From: an uncultured Bacteroidota bacterium
Lineage (GTDB): Bacteria > Bacteroidota > Bacteroidia > Bacteroidales > SZUA-534
Reading direction: 5' to 3'
Assembly (NCBI GenBank): GCA_946414435.1
Contig: CAMKOM010000017.1
Location: 1 to 64,000, forward strand
DNA: 64,000 bases
A program made the position numbers and the translations under genes. Positions 8,778-16,314 of the stretch are shown one piece after another (the stretch's first letter is position 1; every line of letters starts with the position of its first letter). The notes beneath the pieces were generated by a model, which saw only the letters and a program-made list of their open reading frames with translations, did not search any database and was not told the origin of the DNA.

Positions 8778-9725
8778 CTACCGCTTGCTGAAAACAATCT
8801 CCGAGTCGGAAATCTCATAATCCCAGTTCATTGCGGTTGCAATAATTTCGGCAACCTGCTCAGCTGTTGGGTGGTCGAAATGGCCGGTGTAGGCCACATT
8901 GCGTGCGTCGCTAGGCAGTGTGATTTTCTTGTTGAGGTAGGTGCCCAGTTGCGCTGAAATCTGCGACAGCGGCTTGCCATCGAAGTTGAACTGGCCTGTA
9001 TGCCAGGCTAATGAGTTGCGATCGAGGCTGTCGGTGGGCACGAGTGCCTTGTGGCGGCAATCGAATGTGGCGTGCTGTCCGCGTGTCACAATGGTGTTGA
9101 CTTTGCGGCTGCCGAACGACACTTTGCCTTCGACAACCGACAAATCAACATTCTTGGCATCGGCCAGCGCCTTCAGGTTAAACGAGGTTCCGAGCACTTT
9201 GGTGTAGACGTGCTGCGGTGTTTTCACCACAAACTCGTCGCCAGTGTGCCGCACATCGAACATTGCCTCGCCAATGAGAGCAACCGTGCGCGTGTGTTTC
9301 TGCTCGTTGTAACGATAGGCTATCTGGCTGTTTTTGTTAAGCCAGACGACCGAGCTGTCGGGCAGCACCACCATTTCGGGCGCATTGTCCGACACATACT
9401 TGAAGATATCGGTTTGAGTAGTGTTTCGGAATGTGAATATGCCTATCAGCAAAGCTACTGACGCAGCCATTGCGGCCACCCAAGTAAAGCGGCGGCGACC
9501 GATGCGGTGCTGTGTCAGCTGGCGGAAGCGCGTCCATTCGGCATCAACATCGACCTGCATCTCGTATTTGACGTTGCCGGCAGCTTCCCACAGACGCATA
9601 ATCTCGGCATACTCGCCAGCGTTGGCGGGCTCCTGCAGCCACGTGTCAAGCTCTTGCTGTTCCTGTGCGGTCAGCTGGCCTTCAGTAAGCTTTTTTGCCA
9701 ATATTTCCGAAATTGCGTCCTGCAT
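8778..9725 (-). CDS. FecR-type anti-sigma factor
   Basis: A 315-residue inner-membrane regulator. The N-terminal ~80 residues (ELDTWLQEPANAGEYAEIM) are the cytoplasmic sigma-binding part, a single transmembrane helix lies at about 83-101, and the periplasmic FecR domain follows, ending with the DUF4974-like segment (LSQISAQLGTYLNKKITL). It is encoded 17 bases behind its ECF sigma factor, so both should be one transcript. In Bacteroidota such pairs usually precede a SusC/SusD TonB-dependent transporter that feeds the signal; none follows here, because the next gene (GSCFA) runs the other way. Confidence 0.93.
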   Translation of the reverse strand: MQDAISEILAKKLTEGQLTAQEQQELDTWLQEPANAGEYAEIMRLWEAAGNVKYEMQVDVDAEWTRFRQLTQHRIGRRRFTWVAAMAASVALLIGIFTFRNTTQTDIFKYVSDNAPEMVVLPDSSVVWLNKNSQIAYRYNEQKHTRTVALIGEAMFDVRHTGDEFVVKTPQHVYTKVLGTSFNLKALADAKNVDLSVVEGKVSFGSRKVNTIVTRGQHATFDCRHKALVPTDSLDRNSLAWHTGQFNFDGKPLSQISAQLGTYLNKKITLPSDARNVAYTGHFDHPTAEQVAEIIATAMNWDYEISDSEIVFSKR

Positions 9726-9742
9726 AGTTTTATCGCATTACT

Positions 9743-10306
9743 CTATAAGAACAATTTTGCGAGCCGATACCCTACCTCGGTTAGCGAAAAAATTACAAAA
9801 ATTTTTAGATATGGTGCCAGCGATACTCGTAACTCTTTGAGCGACTTGCCGATATGTTTTTCTACAGCTTTCACCGAGATGTTAAGATTTTCGGCAATTT
9901 CTTTGTTGCTCATTCCCTGGAACCGGCTCAGCGAGAACACCAGCTGGCACTTTTCAGGCAGTTGCTCTACGGCTCGCTTGACGGCTTCCTCAACTTCGCC
10001 TTGCAGGTAGTCGGTGCGGTCGGCCACCGATGCATTGTCGAGTTGCGACTGCGTGTACTCATCTTCGAGCTGAATGCGCCGGTTTTTCTGGAAGTGGTTG
10101 ATGGCCACGTTGACGATGGTCCGACGCAGGTAGCCAGGCATGTTGTCGATGGTGTCAATCTCGTCGCGGCGTTCCCAAAGGTTGACAAATGCCTGTTGCA
10201 CAATGTCGTGCGCCTGATCGCTATCCTTTACAACCGAGTATGCGAAATTGCAGAGGGCTGCAAACTGCCCGCGGAATAAAACCTCAAATTGTTGTTCGGT
10301 AACCAT
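9743..10306 (-). CDS. ECF RNA polymerase sigma factor
   Basis: A 187-residue sigma-70 factor of the extracytoplasmic-function class. Region 2 (FAYSVVKDSDQAHDIVQQAFVN) and region 4 (LSRFQGMSNKEIAENLNIS then VKAVEKHI) are both clear. The start MVTEQQF at 10306 is preferred over an ATG seven codons upstream because a TACATTTG -7 box covers 10327-10334. Its partner is the FecR protein immediately downstream. It should activate a promoter set that cannot be read from this window. The gene is divergent from recQ and the two promoters nearly touch. Confidence 0.93.
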   Translation of the reverse strand: MVTEQQFEVLFRGQFAALCNFAYSVVKDSDQAHDIVQQAFVNLWERRDEIDTIDNMPGYLRRTIVNVAINHFQKNRRIQLEDEYTQSQLDNASVADRTDYLQGEVEEAVKRAVEQLPEKCQLVFSLSRFQGMSNKEIAENLNISVKAVEKHIGKSLKELRVSLAPYLKIFVIFSLTEVGYRLAKLFL

Positions 10307-10326
10307 CAATCGCCTCGTTTCTGCCA

Positions 10327-10334
10327 CAAATGTA
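10327..10334 (-). promoter_or_regulatory. -7 box TACATTTG of the sigma/FecR operon
   Basis: On the minus strand TACATTTG lies about 20 bases upstream of the MVTEQQF start. Its position rules out the longer sigma-factor frame. Confidence 0.5.
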
Positions 10335-10347
10335 ACTTTTGATTTTC

Positions 10348-10355
10348 TATCTTTG
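10348..10355 (+). promoter_or_regulatory. -7 box TATCTTTG of recQ
   Basis: TATCTTTG ends only six bases before the recQ ATG, so the transcript would start at or next to the start codon and be nearly leaderless. Confidence 0.45.
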
Positions 10356-10361
10356 TCGATT

Positions 10362-12272
10362 ATGGCGGACCAATTCCACGATATATTGAAAAAATATTGG
10401 GGCTACGACTCGTTCCGGCCGTTGCAAGAGGATATAATACGCTCGGTTGCAAACGGTTACGACACGCTTGCGCTGATGCCGACGGGTGGCGGAAAATCCA
10501 TTACCTTTCAGGTGCCGGCAATGGCCAAACCGGGGCTGTGCCTTGTGGTGACACCGCTCATCGCCCTGATGAAAGACCAGGTTGAGAACCTTCGCACACG
10601 CGGCATAAAGGCCTACGCCATCTACACGGGAATGACGCAGCACGAGGTGGGGCTTGCGCTCGACAACAGCATCAACGACCCCAACACAAAATTTCTCTAC
10701 TGCTCGCCCGAACGACTCGGCTCGGCAATGTTCATTGCCAAAGTCAAACAAATGAATATCAATCTGCTGGCCATCGATGAGTCGCATTGCATTTCGCAGT
10801 GGGGCTACGATTTCCGGCCGTCGTATCTTGAGATTGCCAAAATCCGCAGCCTGATGCCCGAGGTGCCGGTGCTGGCCGTCACCGCCACCGCCACACCTGA
10901 GGTTGTCGACGATATTCAGGACAAACTTGAGTTCCGCAAGCACAACGTTTTCCGCAAAAGTTTCGAGCGCAAAAACCTCATCTACCTTGTGCGCGAAGTC
11001 GATGACAAACTGCGCTATATGCTGCGCATCATCAACAACATTCCGGGCACGGGCATTGTATATGTACGCAGCAGACTAAAAACCAAAGAGATAGCCGAAT
11101 TTCTGCTACAGAACAACATCAGTGCCGACTATTACAACGCTGGCCTCACAACCGAGGAACGCGACGCTAAACAGACGGCCTGGAAAACCGGCGCAACACG
11201 TGTGATTGTGGCCACCAACGCCTTCGGTATGGGCATCGACAAGCCCGATGTGCGATTTGTCATCCACATTGATCTGCCCGACACGCTTGAGGCTTATTTT
11301 CAAGAGGCGGGGCGCGCCGGCCGCGATGAGAAACAGGCCTTTGCCGTGATGCTCTACAACCAGTCGGACCAGACCAAGCTCAAGCAGCGGACTGCTCAGA
11401 CATTCCCGCCCATCGAAGAGATAAAAAACGTGTACGACAGTCTCGGTAACTACTGCCAGCTGCCCATCGGCGAAGGTCAGGGACGTAGCTTCGATTTCGA
11501 CGTATACAAGTTTACAGCGGCCTACCGGTTCAGTTCGATAACCGTTCATAACTGTCTGAAAATCTTGCAGCAATGCGGCTATATCGATTACAGCGAGGAT
11601 GTGAACAATCCGTCGCGCGTGCTGTTTCTTGTTGAACGCGACGACCTGTACCATTACCAGTCACATAACACTCAGGAAGACAGTCTTATAAAGCTGATTC
11701 TGCGTACCACGAGCGGGATTTTCACCGAGTACCGCCCCATCGACGAGAGTATGTTTGCCACCCAGCTGCAATGCTCGCGCCAAATGGTCTACGAAAATCT
11801 GCTAAAACTTGCAAAAGATAAGATTATCAGCTATATACCACAAAACTCGCTACCGCAGATTTATTACACCGAAGAACGGCTGCCGGTAAAGTCGCTCTAC
11901 ATCGGCCCGGAGCATTATCTCGACCGTAAAAAACTATATGTAAACAAGATACAGGCCGTGGTGCGCTATGCAGCCGAGCATGAGTGCCGTGTGCAGCAGC
12001 TTCTGCATTATTTCGGGATGGCCGACGTACCAATGTGCGGCACCTGCGATGTGTGCACCAGCCGCCACGAAACCGAAATGACCGAATTTGAGTTTCAGAC
12101 CATCAAGCGGCTGATAATTAAACAAATAACAGCCGAGCCCACAACCGTCGACAGCCTGCCTGACAAGATAAGCAAGGCGCCCGACAAAGTTGGCCGCGTT
12201 TTGCGCTGGCTGCTCGACAACCATTGCCTGACAGAAAACGAATCAGGACATCTAAAACCCATCGAACAATGA
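10362..12272 (+). CDS. recQ: RecQ family ATP-dependent DNA helicase
   Basis: A 636-residue 3'-5' superfamily 2 helicase involved in recombination and fork repair. Helicase motifs run in order: Q-motif region (YDSFRPLQ), Walker A TGGGKS at 41-46, DESH at 139-142 in place of DEAH/DExH, and motif VI (QEAGRAGRD). The zinc-binding block keeps its cysteines (ECRV... CGTCDVC) and a winged-helix segment follows; there is no clear HRDC domain, so this is the short RecQ form. The upstream in-frame ATG at 10248 lies within the divergent sigma gene and is rejected. The stop codon overlaps the next ATG (ATGA), coupling recQ to the VanZ-like gene. Confidence 0.95.
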   Translation: MADQFHDILKKYWGYDSFRPLQEDIIRSVANGYDTLALMPTGGGKSITFQVPAMAKPGLCLVVTPLIALMKDQVENLRTRGIKAYAIYTGMTQHEVGLALDNSINDPNTKFLYCSPERLGSAMFIAKVKQMNINLLAIDESHCISQWGYDFRPSYLEIAKIRSLMPEVPVLAVTATATPEVVDDIQDKLEFRKHNVFRKSFERKNLIYLVREVDDKLRYMLRIINNIPGTGIVYVRSRLKTKEIAEFLLQNNISADYYNAGLTTEERDAKQTAWKTGATRVIVATNAFGMGIDKPDVRFVIHIDLPDTLEAYFQEAGRAGRDEKQAFAVMLYNQSDQTKLKQRTAQTFPPIEEIKNVYDSLGNYCQLPIGEGQGRSFDFDVYKFTAAYRFSSITVHNCLKILQQCGYIDYSEDVNNPSRVLFLVERDDLYHYQSHNTQEDSLIKLILRTTSGIFTEYRPIDESMFATQLQCSRQMVYENLLKLAKDKIISYIPQNSLPQIYYTEERLPVKSLYIGPEHYLDRKKLYVNKIQAVVRYAAEHECRVQQLLHYFGMADVPMCGTCDVCTSRHETEMTEFEFQTIKRLIIKQITAEPTTVDSLPDKISKAPDKVGRVLRWLLDNHCLTENESGHLKPIEQ

Positions 12273-12688
12273 AACAGAAACTTACAGCCCGCGACATACA
12301 ATCCATTGTGAAACTCGTCCTTTGGGTGCTCGTCATCGCCTACTTGTGCTTTTCGTCGGGCGATCGCATTAACGAGTTTAAAATCAATTCGTTAATCCCG
12401 ATTTGGTTGAAGCCGTATATGGACAAGATTGTGCATTTCTGTATGTTTTTCGGCTTGGCATTCCTCATCAAATCACTCTATTGGCAAAAAACAGTCAGCC
12501 TGCGGCCGTACTACATTCTGCTGGTGGCCGGTGTGGGCTACGCCGCGCTCACCGAGGTGGTTCAGAACTATTTCATCTATTCGCGCAGCGGCGATGTGTT
12601 CGATTTCTTCTGCGACCTTACCGGGATGACGTTGTCGGTGTTTGTGTTTCCCTACTGGCCAAAGGCTGTGCGGTGGTTTTTCGGCTGA
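12269..12688 (+). CDS. VanZ-like membrane protein
   Basis: A 139-residue protein with about four hydrophobic helices (roughly 12-28, 54-68, 78-98 and 112-130) and the VanZ-like features DKIVHFCMFFGLAF and LTEVVQNYF. Its ATG overlaps the recQ stop in ATGA, so it is translated from the same message. VanZ-like proteins sit in the inner membrane; one member gives low-level teicoplanin resistance, but the role of most is unknown. It converges with the histidine kinase gene with one base between the stops. Confidence 0.87.
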   Translation: MKQKLTARDIQSIVKLVLWVLVIAYLCFSSGDRINEFKINSLIPIWLKPYMDKIVHFCMFFGLAFLIKSLYWQKTVSLRPYYILLVAGVGYAALTEVVQNYFIYSRSGDVFDFFCDLTGMTLSVFVFPYWPKAVRWFFG

Positions 12689-12689
12689 T

Positions 12690-14921
12690 TCAGGCTTTAT
12701 TGGCAAGCCCCCCAACATACTCTTTGATTTGCGGAGCCGTCTGCTGCCACAAGTCGGCAAGCTGTTCCATCAACTCCGACACATCAGCTCCGTCCGCAGC
12801 CGACTGCCGCGCCGCATTGAGCTTTTCAACCGCTGTCGACATTCCCATGTACCCAAACGCCGTCTGCAAGGCGTGATGTTTCATCCTTATCTTTTCGTTG
12901 TCGCTCGAGCCATATGCCGCTTTCAGTTCATCAATATCGGACGGCATGGTTGTTAAATAAACATCAATCACCCGGCGCAATTCATCTATATCGTCGGCGC
13001 AAGCATTAATCAGCAGACTGATGTCGAAATCATGCTGCCCACTGGCTCCGTTGGCTGTCTTGATGTGTGGCTGCGCGGCCGGTGCGTCTAGCCCGGCATA
13101 TTTGCAGATTTTTGCACACAGGTCGTCGGGGTCGAACGGCTTCATAACATAATCGTTCATGCCACTGGCGAGACAACGGTCCCGCTCCTCTGCAAAAGCG
13201 TGTGCGGTCATGGCTATTATTGGAACATTGCAATTGGGCGCCGGCAAACTTCTGATGGCACGTGCCGCTGCGTTGCCGTCCATCACAGGCATCTGCACAT
13301 CCATCAGCACCACATCGTAGAGCTTTTTTTGTGCCTTTTCAACCGCAATCTGGCCGTTGGCTGCGAGTTCAATCTCGATGTTCGGATTCCACACCTTAAG
13401 CGTGTCGGTGGCAAGTTGTTGGTTTATCACGTTGTCTTCGACAAGCAGCACGCTCAGCTTCTCCAACTTAATCTGCGCCTCATTGCTTATGGTTTCAGCA
13501 ATCGCGGTTTTCTCCGACTTCTTCAGAACCAAATTGAACCTGAATGTGGCGCCGCAGTTCGGTTCACTCTCCACCGAAATGGTGCCGCCGTTCATCTCAA
13601 CCAACTGACGCGTGATTGACAGTCCGAGCCCGGTTCCGCCATATTTGCGGGTGGTGTCGACATTGGCCTGCGTAAAGCTCTTGAAGATTTCCGACTGACG
13701 TTCTTTTGGAATGCCAATGCCGTTGTCGCTGACTTCAAACCCGACGTTGATGCTATCACCATCAGCGTTCAACAAGTTTATTTTCAGGCCGATAATACAA
13801 TTATTGCCTGTGAACTTCACCGAATTGTTTATCAGATTGGTAAGTATCTGGTTGGTCCGGAACGGATCGCCGACAACAACGGCTGGCAATGTGTCGTCAA
13901 TGTCGATATTGATTGTAACTTTTTTCCCGTCGCGGCCAACACTCAAGGCATCAGCGCACTTGCGAACCAGATCGCGCAAATCGAAATCAATGCTTTCCAA
14001 CTCCATCTTGCCCGATTCAATCTTCGACAAATCGAGTATGTCATTTATAATGTAAAGCAGGTTGCGACTCGATGTTTTAATATTTTCCAAATATCTGAGT
14101 TGCTGTTCATTAGGATTCATTTTGAGCAGCAGGTTTGTGAACCCGATAATGGCGTTGAGCGGCGTACGGATTTCGTGACTGGTGTTGGCCAAAAAGACCT
14201 CTTTCATCTTGTTGCTGCGGCTGATTTCCTCGTTTTTGCGCCCCAGCTCGGCATTCTGCTTGTTGATGGTGTCGATGGCCTGTTCAAGTTCGTGGTTCTG
14301 CTGCTCGATGCGGTACATCGCCTTTTGCAGCTGTATGTGGTGGCGGCTCGATTTTTTGAAGGCAATCTCAAGATTGGCGCGTTCGGCGTCAAGCTTTTCA
14401 ATCAAATGCTGTGCTTCATCGTTTTTTGTGGCCAAATTACGCGTTTTTTCAAGCAACTCGGCCTCACGGTTCTTTGTATAAATCGTCTGCGACGTCACAC
14501 TCACACCCCGCAACACCCCGTTGCTGATGAACGGCGAGAAAATAAGGTCGGTGCGTTTTATCACGTTGTTTTCAACCTCTCTTTCGACCTTGTAGTGAAG
14601 ATTGCCGCGATAGCGGGCACAGGTTTTCAGATATACGGCCATATCGGGGTTCTGGGTATAGCTGCTGATATTGTCGCCCGTACGCAGACAACCCAATGCG
14701 TGGTCGCGGTTGGTTGTGTCGTTGTCCGACAGCAGGAATCCGTCCACATCAAAGTAGAGCGTGCTTGTCCGCTTCTGCATCAATTGGTTGTAATCGAACA
14801 TTGTAGCATTCTTTGCTGACCACTTTATGTACATCACAAAAAACACCAGCACAACAAGTGTGAGAATCGAGATCAGGACTATCGTGATAACCATATCGTA
14901 TTGCTCTAAAATGCTGCGCAA
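12690..14921 (-). CDS. Hybrid sensor histidine kinase with receiver and HPt domains
   Basis: A 743-residue multi-domain phosphorelay protein. A single membrane helix lies at about 11-32; residues 40-150 form an uncharacterised sensing region; 150-238 is a long coiled coil. The HisKA domain has the phospho-acceptor His249 (TSHEIRTPLN). The ATPase domain shows the N box around 362-366, G1 DNGIGIP at 399-405 and G2 GTGLGL near 429-434. The receiver domain (490-608) has the acidic pair E495/D496 and phospho-acceptor Asp541. A C-terminal HPt domain carries His683 in HHALQTAFG. All relay sites are intact, so phosphate could pass His-Asp-His to an outside regulator. No response regulator gene is adjacent. 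With only one N-terminal helix the sensor part is probably cytoplasmic. Confidence 0.95.
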   Translation of the reverse strand: MRSILEQYDMVITIVLISILTLVVLVFFVMYIKWSAKNATMFDYNQLMQKRTSTLYFDVDGFLLSDNDTTNRDHALGCLRTGDNISSYTQNPDMAVYLKTCARYRGNLHYKVEREVENNVIKRTDLIFSPFISNGVLRGVSVTSQTIYTKNREAELLEKTRNLATKNDEAQHLIEKLDAERANLEIAFKKSSRHHIQLQKAMYRIEQQNHELEQAIDTINKQNAELGRKNEEISRSNKMKEVFLANTSHEIRTPLNAIIGFTNLLLKMNPNEQQLRYLENIKTSSRNLLYIINDILDLSKIESGKMELESIDFDLRDLVRKCADALSVGRDGKKVTINIDIDDTLPAVVVGDPFRTNQILTNLINNSVKFTGNNCIIGLKINLLNADGDSINVGFEVSDNGIGIPKERQSEIFKSFTQANVDTTRKYGGTGLGLSITRQLVEMNGGTISVESEPNCGATFRFNLVLKKSEKTAIAETISNEAQIKLEKLSVLLVEDNVINQQLATDTLKVWNPNIEIELAANGQIAVEKAQKKLYDVVLMDVQMPVMDGNAAARAIRSLPAPNCNVPIIAMTAHAFAEERDRCLASGMNDYVMKPFDPDDLCAKICKYAGLDAPAAQPHIKTANGASGQHDFDISLLINACADDIDELRRVIDVYLTTMPSDIDELKAAYGSSDNEKIRMKHHALQTAFGYMGMSTAVEKLNAARQSAADGADVSELMEQLADLWQQTAPQIKEYVGGLANKA

Positions 14922-15007
14922 TATAGTTTAAAATGTATTCGGAGGTTGCCCGATTTTGCGCCGCCAACAAAAAAACGGCAACCATTTCTGATTGCCGTTC
15001 TGCTCTG

Positions 15008-15081
15008 TAGCGAGGGCGGGGCATGATCCCGCGACCTCATGATTATGAATCATGCGCTCTAACCAGCTGAGCTACCTCGCC
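15008..15081 (-). tRNA. tRNA-Met (CAU), elongator type
   Basis: A full cloverleaf of 74 bases can be folded: 7-bp acceptor stem (G1-U72 wobble), D stem GCUC/GAGC, anticodon stem CAUGA/UCAUG with loop UUCAUAA, and T stem GCGGG/CCCGC. The anticodon is CAU. The nearly paired position 1 and lack of three G-C pairs at the foot of the anticodon stem argue against the initiator. The T loop reads AUCAUGC instead of the usual UUCRANU. CCA is not encoded. Confidence 0.94.
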
Positions 15082-15176
15082 ATTCCGATTAAGCGGGTGC
15101 AAACATACTGCCTTTTTTTGAAAATCAAAACAGATTGGGGATTTTTAGACACGTTATTCATAAATCGTGCAACCAG

Positions 15177-15737
15177 CTATTTGTCAACCTGATAGAAATA
15201 TCGCCATAGAGGTGCTGCCATTAGCGCTTGCAGAATTTCGCCGCGCTGAAGCAGCCCAAACACATCGACGCGCGTGAGCAAGTGCACACTGATATCCTCT
15301 GTGGCGTCGAGGTGCTGCCCCGATATTTTCTCAACGCCGGTGGCAATAAACGTGTGGCTCATATTAGTGTTAGAACTTGGGTTAGGCGACAGCGACAAAA
15401 AATGTTTCCACTCGCCGCCACCGAAACCGGTTTCTTCTTGCAACTCACGCTTGGCGGCCGCCATCAAATCCTCACCTTGTTCAACCACACCGCAGGGCAT
15501 CTCGTAACACGTCTTGCCCAGAGCGTGGCGATACTGACGTTCCATCACAAACAGTCCGTCAGTGGTGATGGCAATCACATTCACCCAATCGGGGTATTCG
15601 ATGACATAATATTCGGGGTGGATGCGGCCATCTGGTAGCTGAACCTTGTCGCGTCGCGCGGTTAGCCACGGCCTGCGAAACAAATACTCGCTCTCAATCA
15701 CCCGCCATTTGCCCTCTTCGTTGATTGTGCTTCCCAT
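15177..15737 (-). CDS. NUDIX hydrolase, ADP-ribose pyrophosphatase-like
   Basis: A 186-residue NUDIX enzyme. The box GX5EX7REUXEEXGU is complete: Gly83, Glu89, then REL at 97-99, E101-E102, Gly104 and Phe105. The surrounding pattern (YPDWVNVIAITTDG, ERQYRHALG, SLSPNPSSNTN) resembles ADP-sugar/ADP-ribose pyrophosphatases of the NudF group, which cleave ADP-ribose to AMP and ribose-5-phosphate. The substrate is an inference. It lies between two tRNA genes on the same strand. Confidence 0.88.
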   Translation of the reverse strand: MGSTINEEGKWRVIESEYLFRRPWLTARRDKVQLPDGRIHPEYYVIEYPDWVNVIAITTDGLFVMERQYRHALGKTCYEMPCGVVEQGEDLMAAAKRELQEETGFGGGEWKHFLSLSPNPSSNTNMSHTFIATGVEKISGQHLDATEDISVHLLTRVDVFGLLQRGEILQALMAAPLWRYFYQVDK

Positions 15738-15819
15738 TTCTATGATATTTATATTTCTACAAGCTTCGGCCTTTTTCTAAAATAAAAAAGCCCGCAAAAT
15801 CGATGTCTTGCGGACTTTG

Positions 15820-15894
15820 TCGGGGTAGCAGGATTCGAACCTGCGACCTCCTGCTCCCAAAGCAGGCACACTAACCGGACTGTGCTATACCCCG
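15820..15894 (-). tRNA. tRNA-Pro (UGG)
   Basis: A 75-base cloverleaf with a perfect acceptor stem CGGGGUA/UACCCCG, D stem GCAC/GUGU, anticodon stem CCUGC/GCAGG with loop UUUGGGA, and T arm GCAGG-UUCGAAU-CCUGC. The anticodon is UGG. CCA is not encoded. Confidence 0.97.
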
Positions 15895-15998
15895 TGCTGA
15901 AAAGCGGTGCAAAGGTAAACCTTCAATTTGCATTTGCAAAAAAAATATTACGTTGTTTTTCTGTATTCTAAAATCTTAGTTGACAACAATAAAACGGC

Positions 15999-16006
15999 TA
16001 TATTTG
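15999..16006 (+). promoter_or_regulatory. Bacteroidota -7 box TATATTTG
   Basis: TATATTTG ends 18 bases before the ATG at 16025. A TTGACA hexamer occurs at 15980-15985, but the 13-base gap is too short for a classic pair. Confidence 0.5.
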
Positions 16007-16024
16007 CGGCCTTAAAAACAGAAG

Positions 16025-16285
16025 ATGAAAAAGCTACCAAAATTTCTACTTGCAACAAACAGCCAGCAACGGCTTGGCTATCTTTATGTTGTTCACACCG
16101 AAACGCCGCGCTTCATTCTCGAAGGCAGCGAAGACGATTTTGAGAACGACCGCCAGATTTATTGGATTGACAAACCTGAACTGCCTCAAATTGAGATTGA
16201 TACGCTCATTGCCGAAGCCGAGTATTTTATTGACGATGAACTCGACTGCGAAGACAGTATGAGCGATGACGACGAAGAAGAATAG
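16025..16285 (+). CDS. Small acidic protein of unknown function
   Basis: An 86-residue soluble protein with a strongly acidic tail (many Asp/Glu in the last 20 residues) and a beta-rich N-terminal part (FLLATNSQQRLGYLYVVHTE). It has no signal sequence or membrane helix. A -7 box lies just upstream and prfC follows 29 bases later on the same strand, so the two are likely cotranscribed. I recognise no domain. The conserved-looking composition, good start context and promoter make it a real gene rather than chance. Confidence 0.75.
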   Translation: MKKLPKFLLATNSQQRLGYLYVVHTETPRFILEGSEDDFENDRQIYWIDKPELPQIEIDTLIAEAEYFIDDELDCEDSMSDDDEEE

Positions 16286-16314
16286 CAAGCAAGAATCTTA
16301 ATAATCAAACGAAT

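Noticed and set aside
10248..10361. N-terminal extension of recQ
   Set aside because: It overlaps the divergent sigma gene and the -7 boxes; RecQ similarity starts at MADQFHD.
15008..15081. Initiator tRNA
   Set aside because: The anticodon stem lacks the three consecutive G-C pairs of initiators and position 1 pairs with 72.
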